Shown piece after piece: positions 1-5,549 of a stretch of 5,549 nucleotides of DNA (position 1 is the first letter of the stretch; the number at the start of each line of letters is the position of its first letter). The translations under genes and the position numbers were made by a program. Source of the stretch: Candidatus Glassiibacteriota bacterium. Lineage in GTDB: Bacteria > Gemmatimonadota > Glassbacteria > GWA2-58-10. The stretch covers positions 1-5,549 of the forward strand of contig JAFGTO010000329.1 of NCBI GenBank assembly GCA_016934095.1, read 5' to 3'. The notes under the pieces were generated by a model, which worked only from the letters and a program-made list of their open reading frames with translations, was not told where the DNA came from and did not search any database.

Positions 1-2070
1 GTGCCCTCGGCCAACCCGGACGGGCAGCAGATGATCGTGGATTACTACGACAAGTACCTGGGCACCGATTACGAAGGCGGGATGCTGCCCTGGCTCTATC
101 ACCATTATGCCGGGCACGACAACAACCGCGACTGGTTTTTTCTCAACTTGGCCGAGACGGATGCCCTGGTGGACATCCTCTACGGCGACTGGCACCCCCA
201 GGTGCTGGTGGATGTACACCAGATGGGCTCGGCCGGGGTGCGAATGTTCGTGCCGCCGTTTTACGGGCCCCCGAACCCGAACTATCCGAGTCTGATCTGG
301 AACCAGATCGAGCTCCTGGGTACGGCCATGAAATACGGCCTGGCTGCCGCAGGCAAGACCGGGGTTGGCAGCAACGCCTATTACTCGGCCTGGTACCAGG
401 GCAGTGTCCGGCCCAATGCCACCCAGCACAACATCACCGCGCTGCTCACCGAGAGCGCCAGCGTGCGTATCGCCACCCCGGTATTTATCGATCCATCGGA
501 GCTGAGAGGAACCGAAAAAGGGCTGCCGGAATACGAGCCGAGGCTCAATTTCACCGAGCCCTGGCCGGGAGGCTGGTGGCGGCTGCGCGATATTGTAGAT
601 TACCAGATTATCTCCCAGAAAGCCCTGATCGGCGCCTGTTCCAAGTACCGCAGGGAGTTCCTGGACGCTTTTTACCGCATGGCCGGGGATGCCCTCCACT
701 TGAGCGGGCGGGGAGCGCCCTGGGCCTACCTGGTCCCGCCGGGCCAGGACAGCCCGGGCAGCGTGGCCCGCATGCTGAAAATCTTCGAGCGCACCCGCTG
801 CGAGATGCACCGGGCCGGGAGGAGTTTTCAGGTGGACGAGGGGGTCTTCCCGGAGGGCACCGTGGTGCTCGAGCTCGACCAGCCCTACGGCAGGTTTATC
901 AAGGACCTGCTGGAGCTGAAAGAATATCCGGACGTGCGCAAATACCCGGAAGGCCCGCCGATGCCGCCCTACGACAACGCCGGCTGGAGTGTCGGGCTGA
1001 TGATGGGAGTGGAGGTTGTCGAGGTGCAGAGTCCTTTCGTGGCACAGCTCGAGCTGCTGGAAGCCGCTCCGCTGCCTCCTGCGCTCTGTTCGGGAAGCCC
1101 GGCCCTGCTGGACTGCAGGGATGTCAATTCCTACCGGGCGGTCAACCGGCTGCTGGCGCAGGGAGCCTCCCTCTGGCGCTGCTCCGCTGCTTTTACCTCA
1201 GCCGCCAGGCGCTGGCCGGCCGGGACTTTTTTCATCGAGGCCGAGCCGCAGGTCCTCGACCGGGTGGCGCAAGACTGCCGGGTGAGCCTGTACCGGGCGG
1301 AACGGCCGCCGGCTGTCGAGCGCCTGCCGCTGAAACCTTCAAGGATCGGTCTCTACCGGGGCTGGCTGCCCAGCATGGACGAGGGCTGGACCCGTCTGGT
1401 GCTAGACCGCTTCGAGTTCGACTACGAGCGCCTGGACAAACAGAGGGTCAAGAAAGGCAAGCTGAAGGCGGATTACCGGGTCATCATCCTGCCGAGCATG
1501 GGCGCGGATGCGATAGTCGAGGGCGCTCACCCGGAGAGCGAGAGTGAGAGCCTGCGCAACCTGCCGCCGGAGTACCGGGGAGGGATCGGGAAAGAGGGAG
1601 TCAGGGAGCTGGAGCGTTTCGTGCGGGCAGGGGGGACCCTGGTCTGCCTGCGGGAGGCCTGCAGCCTGCCTATCCGGGAATTTCACCTGCCGGTGCGCGA
1701 GGACTTGAAAGACGTGGCGCAGCAGGAATTCTTCTGCCCGGGTTCTCTGCTGCGCCTGAGCGTGGACAGCAGCCACCCGGTAGGCTACGGCATGCCGGAG
1801 GAAGCGGCGGCCTTCTACGCGGATGGTTTTCCGCTGGCCACGGAGATCCCGCGGAGCAACGATGCCGACCGCCGGGTGGTGGCCCGCTACCCCAAGCAGG
1901 ACCTCCTGCTGAGCGGCTGGATAATCGGCGACAGGCACCTGCAGGGCAAGCCCGCCGTGGTGGATGTCAGTCTCGGGCAGGGACACATCGTGCTCTGCGG
2001 CTTCGGCGTGCAGAACCGGGCCCAGACGTACGGCACTTTCAAGCTGCTTTTCAATGCGATCTACCGCTGA
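1..2070 (+). CDS. M14-type zinc carboxypeptidase-like protein with C-terminal GATase1-like domain (5' partial)
   Basis: Predicted exported metallopeptidase of the M14 (carboxypeptidase A-like) superfamily; 689 codons are visible. The frame is open from base 1. The GTG there reads as an internal Val of the family's PxxNPDG block (NPDG at visible residues 5-8), so the true start, the expected signal peptide and the first zinc motif (HxxE) lie upstream. Visible catalytic-domain residues are Asn42-Arg43 in GHDNNRDWFF (substrate carboxylate binding), His73 in DVHQMG (third zinc ligand) and Glu151 in LLTESAS (general base). The visible part of the active site is therefore intact. A GGWWRLRDIVDY block follows. 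A middle region (about 240-440) has QPY at 294-296 and YDNAGW at 324-329, as is usual in this subfamily. Residues about 448-689 resemble a class I glutamine-amidotransferase-like fold (LPSMGAD at 497-503, an RAGGTLVCL strand at 542-550) without a clear GxCxG nucleophile elbow, so this domain is probably non-catalytic. Family assignment is firm; substrate is unknown. It lies 39 nt before the next gene. Confidence 0.9.
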   Translation: MPSANPDGQQMIVDYYDKYLGTDYEGGMLPWLYHHYAGHDNNRDWFFLNLAETDALVDILYGDWHPQVLVDVHQMGSAGVRMFVPPFYGPPNPNYPSLIWNQIELLGTAMKYGLAAAGKTGVGSNAYYSAWYQGSVRPNATQHNITALLTESASVRIATPVFIDPSELRGTEKGLPEYEPRLNFTEPWPGGWWRLRDIVDYQIISQKALIGACSKYRREFLDAFYRMAGDALHLSGRGAPWAYLVPPGQDSPGSVARMLKIFERTRCEMHRAGRSFQVDEGVFPEGTVVLELDQPYGRFIKDLLELKEYPDVRKYPEGPPMPPYDNAGWSVGLMMGVEVVEVQSPFVAQLELLEAAPLPPALCSGSPALLDCRDVNSYRAVNRLLAQGASLWRCSAAFTSAARRWPAGTFFIEAEPQVLDRVAQDCRVSLYRAERPPAVERLPLKPSRIGLYRGWLPSMDEGWTRLVLDRFEFDYERLDKQRVKKGKLKADYRVIILPSMGADAIVEGAHPESESESLRNLPPEYRGGIGKEGVRELERFVRAGGTLVCLREACSLPIREFHLPVREDLKDVAQQEFFCPGSLLRLSVDSSHPVGYGMPEEAAAFYADGFPLATEIPRSNDADRRVVARYPKQDLLLSGWIIGDRHLQGKPAVVDVSLGQGHIVLCGFGVQNRAQTYGTFKLLFNAIYR

Positions 2071-2101
2071 AGCGGATGAGGATAACGAGATCACGGAAAG
2101 C

Positions 2102-2105
2102 GAGG
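2102..2105 (+). promoter_or_regulatory. Ribosome-binding site of the Abhydrolase_10 lipoprotein gene
   Basis: GAGG lies 4 nt before the ATG at 2110, which is close spacing, and a second purine run (GGAAAG, 2095-2100) sits just upstream. The in-frame TAA at 2083-2085 excludes a longer N-terminus, and the signal peptide that follows fits this start. Confidence 0.5.
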
Positions 2106-2109
2106 CTCA

Positions 2110-4233
2110 ATGCTGATCCCGAGAGAATCGAACAGTCGCCGGGCAGGCTGGTGCCTGGCAGTGGCTGCGGTGGCTGTCTGCCTGTGCCTGGGCGGATGCG
2201 CTAAAAGCAGGGAGCCGGTCAAACAGCCGCGAAAAGCCGGTGTTACCGGCCTGAGTGTCGAGCGGCGTATCCTGCTGGGCGGCGGGATCTCTTTCGGGGC
2301 GGCGGGCCCTTATCAGGCCCTGGCCGGCAGGGTGCACTACGCCCTCGACCCGGCAGACCCTTTAAACTCGCGGGTCGCCGACATCCAGGATGCCCGGACA
2401 GGTGAGGACGGCCTGGTGCATTTCAGCGCGGAGTTCGTTATCGCCATGCCCGCTGACCCGGGCAGGGGCAACGGGGCCCTGCTCTACACGGTGGTCAACC
2501 GGGGGAATTTCGATACCCGCCTGCTCGACCCGGAGCCCTGGGCCCGGGTGGCGGTCAGTCCCAGCGGCAGCGGCGAGCGCCACGGCAGGCTGATGAAGCA
2601 GGGCTACACCCTGGTTTTCTCCGGCTGGCAGGCGGACCTGCTCCCCGATACCTTGCGGCTGCACCTTTTCGTTCCGGAAGCCTCGGAGGACGGCAAGCCG
2701 CTCCCCGGCGAGGTGCTGGCCGAGCTTGGGGGCGGCCCGGGGGATACTGTCGCCTACCTGGGGGCGGACGGGCACCGGGCGTACGCAGTGGACCCGGTTC
2801 ATGCGGATGAGGCCCGGCTGCGGGTGCACGAGACCTACGGAGACCCAGGCACCGAGGTCGAGCGCACGCGCTGGAGCCTGGCTTGCCCGGACAGCAGCGG
2901 CAGGCTGGTGCCGGACAGCGTAACGCTATATTTCCCCGAGGGCTTCGAGCCGTTCAAGGTCTATACCCTGTGCTACCGGACCAACCGCTCGCCGGTGATG
3001 GGCCTCTGCTTTCCTGCGGTGCGGGACCTGGTCGCCTTTCTGCGCGGCCCGGACTCGCTCAACCCGCTGCTCGGGGTGGATGGAAAGAGTGTGATCAGAC
3101 ATACCCTGGCCTATGGCTCCAGCCAGAGCGGGCGCTTCCTGAGAAATTTCATCTACCAGGGCTTCAACGAGTCCCTGACCGGGGAGCGGGTGCTGGATGG
3201 CGTATTCGCCAACGTGCCGGGCTGCCGCATGGGGTTTTTCAACTACCGGCACGCCCAGCCATCCCGGCACTTCGGGTTTTACCCCAACTTCGATTTCCCT
3301 TTCACCCATGCACCCTCCACCGACCCGGTTACCGGACTGACCGGCGGCCTCTTCCAGGATGTCGGGAAGCAATTACAGCCGAAAGTATTTTGCCTGCACC
3401 ATTCGGCCGAGTACTGGACTGCTGGTGCGGCCCTGACCCACGTGGACGTGCTTGGAGAAAAAGACCTGGAGCTCCCTGAAAACGTGCGGATCTACCTGCT
3501 GAGCGGAACCGCTCACGGCCATGCGGAGTTGGTGAAAGGCCGGCCCGGGACCTCTGCAGACAACGGCCCGTACCTGCCGTACAACCCCAATGATCCGGGG
3601 CTGATCGAGGTGCCGCTGCTCGAGAAGCTGGACCGCTGGGTCCGTTTCGCAGAGCCGCCCCCGGCGAGCTGTTACCCCGGGCTGGACAAGGACCAACTGG
3701 TGGCCGCGGAGTTTTTCAGCTTCCCGGCAGTGCCGGACGTACAGCCACCGCTGCTGGTCGGAGTGCATCCCCGCTACGACTGGGGACCGCGTTTCGGTCA
3801 GGGCATCCTGGACAAGCCGCTGCCGGATATCGGCGTGCTCTACCCGACCATGGTGCCGGTAGTGGATGACGACGGCAACGAGGCTGCCGGGATCAGGACA
3901 CCCTGGGTGGAGGTGCCGCTGGCCAGCTATACCGGCTGGAACTACCCGGCCGGCTGGATGGGTGTCGAGAACACCCCGGTACTCAATCTTTCCGGGGCCT
4001 GGCTGCCTTTTTCCGCAGACCGCGACGAGCGCCTGCGCCGGGGGGACAGCCGCAGGAGCGTGGCCGAGCGCTACAAGCGCAAAGACATCTACCTGGCCCG
4101 GGTGCGCAACTGCGCCGAGGGCCTGGTTGCCGGGGGGCTGATGTATGCCGAGGACCTGGAGGGGCTGCTCGAACAAAGCTCGGCCATGTTCGATTACGTC
4201 AGCGCCGGGGGAGCCTGGGAGGCGCCGCAGTAG
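2110..4233 (+). CDS. Lipoprotein, alpha/beta hydrolase of the Abhydrolase_10 (PF20091-like) type
   Basis: A 707-residue putative esterase/hydrolase anchored by a lipid. Residues 1-30 form a lipoprotein signal: Arg10-Arg11, a hydrophobic stretch and the lipobox LGGC with Cys30. Ala follows the Cys, so outer-membrane sorting is expected by the E. coli rule. The rest matches the domain over its full length: a GPYQALAGRVHYALDP start (66-81), VNRGNFD (129-135), FSGWQAD (170-176), a nucleophile elbow GSSQSGR (336-342), an AEYW segment with Glu434, GTAHGH (466-471), and the C-terminal signatures RTPWVEVPLASYTGWN (596-611) and SVAERY (650-655). Under the usual small-X-Nu-X-small rule the nucleophile is Ser338, His469 is the likely catalytic His, and Glu434 is a candidate acid; these three roles are inferred. 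No substrate can be read from the sequence, as characterised members are few. It starts 39 nt after the M14 gene and ends 20 nt before hypE, so co-transcription with both is plausible. Confidence 0.88.
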   Translation: MLIPRESNSRRAGWCLAVAAVAVCLCLGGCAKSREPVKQPRKAGVTGLSVERRILLGGGISFGAAGPYQALAGRVHYALDPADPLNSRVADIQDARTGEDGLVHFSAEFVIAMPADPGRGNGALLYTVVNRGNFDTRLLDPEPWARVAVSPSGSGERHGRLMKQGYTLVFSGWQADLLPDTLRLHLFVPEASEDGKPLPGEVLAELGGGPGDTVAYLGADGHRAYAVDPVHADEARLRVHETYGDPGTEVERTRWSLACPDSSGRLVPDSVTLYFPEGFEPFKVYTLCYRTNRSPVMGLCFPAVRDLVAFLRGPDSLNPLLGVDGKSVIRHTLAYGSSQSGRFLRNFIYQGFNESLTGERVLDGVFANVPGCRMGFFNYRHAQPSRHFGFYPNFDFPFTHAPSTDPVTGLTGGLFQDVGKQLQPKVFCLHHSAEYWTAGAALTHVDVLGEKDLELPENVRIYLLSGTAHGHAELVKGRPGTSADNGPYLPYNPNDPGLIEVPLLEKLDRWVRFAEPPPASCYPGLDKDQLVAAEFFSFPAVPDVQPPLLVGVHPRYDWGPRFGQGILDKPLPDIGVLYPTMVPVVDDDGNEAAGIRTPWVEVPLASYTGWNYPAGWMGVENTPVLNLSGAWLPFSADRDERLRRGDSRRSVAERYKRKDIYLARVRNCAEGLVAGGLMYAEDLEGLLEQSSAMFDYVSAGGAWEAPQ

Positions 4234-4239
4234 GCGGCG

Positions 4240-4244
4240 AAGGA
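4240..4244 (+). promoter_or_regulatory. Ribosome-binding site of hypE
   Basis: AAGGA lies 9 nt before the ATG at 4254, in the 20-nt gap after the lipoprotein gene stop. It supports this ATG, and the first conserved HypE motif (HGSGG) follows at residues 15-19, as expected for a full-length protein. Confidence 0.65.
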
Positions 4245-4253
4245 ACTGACCCG

Positions 4254-5279
4254 ATGCCCGAAGAACAAAAAGAGACAGAGGTTGTCCGCCTGGCGCACGG
4301 CAGCGGCGGCGAGGCCATGGGCCGGCTGATCCGCGAGCTCATCCTGCCCCGCTTCGACAACCCCCTGCTGCATGCCCTGGGCGACAGCGCAGTCTTCGAG
4401 CTGCCGCCGGGCGCCCGCCTGGCTTTCACTACCGATTCCTACGTGGTGGACCCGGTCTTTTTCCCTGGCGGGGATATCGGCTACCTGGCGGTCTGCGGCA
4501 CAGTGAACGACCTGGCGATGGCCGGGGCCAGGCCGCTTTACCTCTCGGCCGGCCTGATCGTGGAGGAGGGCCTGCCCATGACGGACCTGGAGAGGGTCCT
4601 CGACTCCATGGCCCGGGCGGCCGGGCTGGCCGGGGTGCAGATTGTGGCCGGGGACACCAAGGTGGTGGCCCGGGGCGCTGCGGACAAGATCTTTATCAAT
4701 ACCGCCGGAGTGGGGCTGGTGCGAGAGGGGGTCAGCCTGGGACCTGAGCGCTGCCGGGCCGGAGATGCGGTGCTGGTCAGCGGGCCGGTGGGCAGCCACG
4801 GCATAGCGGTGATGGCTGCGCGCCAGGATTTCGGCCTGGAGACCGGGCTGACCAGCGACGTGGCTCCACTGGCCGGGCAGGTGCAGGCCCTGCTCGAGGC
4901 CTGCCCGGGTGTGCGCGTAATGCGCGACCCGACCAGGGGAGGGCTGGCCGGGGTGCTGACAGAGATCGCCGCCGCGGCCGGGCTGGGGGTCGAGCTGCGG
5001 GAGGCTGCGGTACCGGGCAAAGAGGCGGTGCGCGGCGCCTGCGAGATCCTGGGGTTCGACCCCCTCTTTATCGCCAACGAGGGAGTCTTTGCCGCAGTCG
5101 TACCGGCCGCAGACAGCGAAATAGCCGTCGGTGCGCTCAAGCAGGCGGGTGCGGCCGAGGCGGCCTGGATCGGCCGGCTGTCCGGGGAGGACCCCGGCAC
5201 GGTCAGTGTCGAGACCGTGGTCGGGGGCAGGAGGATTGTCGTGCCTTTGGGGGATGAGCTGCTGCCCCGCATCTGCTGA
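4254..5279 (+). CDS. hypE: Hydrogenase expression/formation protein HypE (carbamoyl dehydratase)
   Basis: Cytoplasmic maturation enzyme for [NiFe] hydrogenases. HypF transfers a carbamoyl group to the C-terminal Cys of HypE. HypE then dehydrates the thiocarboxamide with ATP to a thiocyanate, and the cyanide goes to the iron held by HypC-HypD. The 341-residue length is normal. It has the PurM/AIR-synthase layout: an N-terminal ATP-binding half (about 10-160) and a C-terminal half (about 168-325). Visible motifs are HGSGG (15-19), GDSA (43-46), TTDSYVVDPVFFPGGDIG (59-76), VNDLAMAGA (84-92), GDTKVV with Lys136 (133-138), DPTRGG (225-230), NEG with Glu276 (275-277) and the flexible tail ending PRIC with Cys341 as the last residue. 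All landmark motifs are present, so it should be functional. The terminal Cys separates it from related AIR synthases such as ThiL, PurM and SelD. It follows the lipoprotein gene by 20 nt. No other hyp or hydrogenase structural gene is in the window, which is unusual. Confidence 0.97.
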   Translation: MPEEQKETEVVRLAHGSGGEAMGRLIRELILPRFDNPLLHALGDSAVFELPPGARLAFTTDSYVVDPVFFPGGDIGYLAVCGTVNDLAMAGARPLYLSAGLIVEEGLPMTDLERVLDSMARAAGLAGVQIVAGDTKVVARGAADKIFINTAGVGLVREGVSLGPERCRAGDAVLVSGPVGSHGIAVMAARQDFGLETGLTSDVAPLAGQVQALLEACPGVRVMRDPTRGGLAGVLTEIAAAAGLGVELREAAVPGKEAVRGACEILGFDPLFIANEGVFAAVVPAADSEIAVGALKQAGAAEAAWIGRLSGEDPGTVSVETVVGGRRIVVPLGDELLPRIC

Positions 5280-5321
5280 GCTTTCAGGCGTGGGAAGCCC
5301 TAGGGGCCGGGGGCCTGCCGC

Positions 5322-5353
5322 CGGCCGATGCCGGGAGGGTCTCCCGGCGGCCG
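5322..5353 (+). terminator. GC-rich hairpin after hypE, possible terminator without a U-tract
   Basis: A perfect 8-bp inverted repeat (GCCGGGAG at 5330-5337, CTCCCGGC at 5341-5348) encloses a 3-nt loop. Beyond a 3-nt bulge on the 5' side (5327-5329) the stem continues with CGGCC (5322-5326) against GGCCG (5349-5353), giving 13 pairs in all. It begins 42 nt after the hypE stop and ends before the downstream promoter, which is where a terminator is expected. No T-run follows (the next bases are CCATAATCCC), so intrinsic termination is uncertain. It could instead protect the 3' end of the message. Confidence 0.5.
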
Positions 5354-5366
5354 CCATAATCCCGGC

Positions 5367-5395
5367 TTGCCTGGGAAGCGGCGACTTGATATAAT
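5367..5395 (+). promoter_or_regulatory. Sigma-70-type promoter with extended -10, upstream of the usp gene
   Basis: The -10 TATAAT (5390-5395) is a perfect consensus and is preceded by TG at 5387-5388, giving the extended form TGnTATAAT. A -35 candidate TTGCCT (5367-5372, 4 of 6 matches to TTGACA) lies at the optimal 17-bp spacing. The predicted start of transcription is near 5402, leaving a leader of about 70 nt before the ATG at 5474. The AT-rich patch (5384-5408) stands out from GC-rich surroundings and lies in the only sizeable gap of the window. It should drive the stress-protein gene independently of hypE. Activity is inferred from sequence only. Confidence 0.72.
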
Positions 5396-5423
5396 AAAAT
5401 AGGGAAAAGCGACATACTGTGGC

Positions 5424-5448
5424 AGGTCCACGGCTTACCCGCCGACCT
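5424..5448 (+). promoter_or_regulatory. Stem-loop in the usp leader
   Basis: AGGTC (5424-5428) pairs with GACCT (5444-5448) and GGC (5432-5434) pairs with GCC (5441-5443), with a 3-nt bulge and a 6-nt loop. The structure lies inside the predicted 5' leader, is followed by AAAATTTT (5451-5458), and ends 14 nt before the GGAG ribosome-binding site. A role in mRNA stability or translation is possible, but no known riboswitch or thermometer class is recognised. Confidence 0.3.
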
Positions 5449-5462
5449 TCAAAATTTTCTCC

Positions 5463-5466
5463 GGAG
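5463..5466 (+). promoter_or_regulatory. Ribosome-binding site of the usp gene
   Basis: GGAG lies 7 nt before the ATG at 5474, which is good spacing. It supports this start for a gene whose remainder is outside the window. Confidence 0.65.
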
Positions 5467-5473
5467 CCGTTCG

Positions 5474-5549
5474 ATGATCGAGCTGAAAAAGATCCTCTAT
5501 ACCACCGATTTCGGGGAGTCCGCCGAGGACGCCCTGCGTTACGCGGCCA
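5474..5549 (+). CDS. Universal stress protein, UspA family (3' partial)
   Basis: Only 25 codons and one base are visible, too few to appear as a long open frame. The translation MIELKKILYTTDFGESAEDA followed by LRYAA matches the N-terminus of the Usp family: a first beta strand (KKILYTTDF), the Asp that begins the ATP/phosphate-binding side of the fold in many members (Asp12), then SxxAxxALRYA at the start of the first helix. Usp proteins are cytoplasmic, often dimeric, and induced by starvation, redox or other stress. The GGAG site and its own upstream promoter support the start. Whether this is a single-domain or tandem Usp, and whether it binds ATP (a GxxG motif near the C-terminus of the domain), cannot be seen here. 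Confidence 0.85.
   Translation, partial: MIELKKILYTTDFGESAEDALRYAA

Noticed and set aside
1..3. GTG at the first base as a genuine start codon
   Set aside because: The first visible residues are the middle of the conserved PxxNPDG block of M14 peptidases, so the protein must begin well upstream of the window.
576..1547. A 323-codon open frame on the plus strand inside the M14 gene
   Set aside because: It lies in another frame of a well-supported coding region. The translation is Gly/Pro/Arg/Ala-rich without motifs and there is no convincing start context.
1402..2094. A 230-codon minus-strand open frame opposite the 3' part of the M14 gene
   Set aside because: It is a GC-driven antisense open frame with no motif and no ribosome-binding site that I could support.
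3373..4176. A 267-codon minus-strand open frame opposite the Abhydrolase_10 gene
   Set aside because: The opposite strand here carries the conserved C-terminal signatures of the hydrolase, and the minus-strand translation resembles no family.
5297..5307. Small inverted repeat around CCCTAGGG as an operator or terminator
   Set aside because: It is an 8-base palindrome in a GC-rich stretch with almost no loop and no partner site. The larger hairpin at 5322-5353 is a better candidate.
4194..5357. A 387-codon open frame on the minus strand covering hypE
   Set aside because: It is a codon-bias shadow of a GC-rich gene. Its translation is low-complexity (rich in Ala, Gly, Pro, His, Gln) with no recognisable domain, while the plus strand encodes a complete HypE.
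5131..5394. An 87-codon plus-strand open frame crossing the end of hypE and the intergenic region
   Set aside because: It overlaps hypE in another frame, is Arg/Gly/Pro-rich, and runs through the hairpin and promoter, so it is not credible as a gene.

Overview
The window is GC-rich (about two-thirds G+C by eye), densely coding and entirely plus-strand. It holds the 3' part of one gene, two complete genes and the first 25 codons of a fourth. Gene 2 carries a classical lipobox signal peptide, and both it and gene 1 belong to exported hydrolase families. This suggests a diderm, high-GC environmental bacterium that makes or once made a [NiFe] hydrogenase. The M14 subfamily with the conserved GHDNNRDWF block is common in Gemmatimonadota, Acidobacteriota, Bacteroidota and related candidate phyla. 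I cannot name the phylum from this sequence alone.

Layout: 1-2070 is an M14-type zinc carboxypeptidase-like protein whose N-terminus lies upstream of the window, with a C-terminal glutamine-amidotransferase-like domain. After 39 nt, 2110-4233 encodes a lipoprotein of the Abhydrolase_10 type (putative esterase/hydrolase). After 20 nt, 4254-5279 encodes HypE, the [NiFe]-hydrogenase cyanide-ligand maturase, complete with its C-terminal PRIC. The short gaps and ribosome-binding sites are compatible with one transcript, but no promoter evidence was found for the first three genes.

The 194-nt gap at 5280-5473 is the only real intergenic region. It holds a strong GC-rich hairpin after hypE, then a near-consensus sigma-70-type promoter with an extended -10 (TGATATAAT) in a small AT-rich patch, then a leader with a second stem-loop. 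A universal stress protein (UspA family) gene begins at 5474 and runs off the window.

How the genes work together: genes 1 and 2 plausibly act on peptides or esters outside the cytoplasm. HypE acts in the cytoplasm with HypF, HypC and HypD, none of which is in the window. I see no functional link between the hydrolases and HypE beyond adjacency. I found no mobile element, CRISPR array, tRNA, rRNA or convincing novel system here. The main points of interest are the unusual neighbourhood of hypE and the compact regulatory region ahead of the stress-protein gene.
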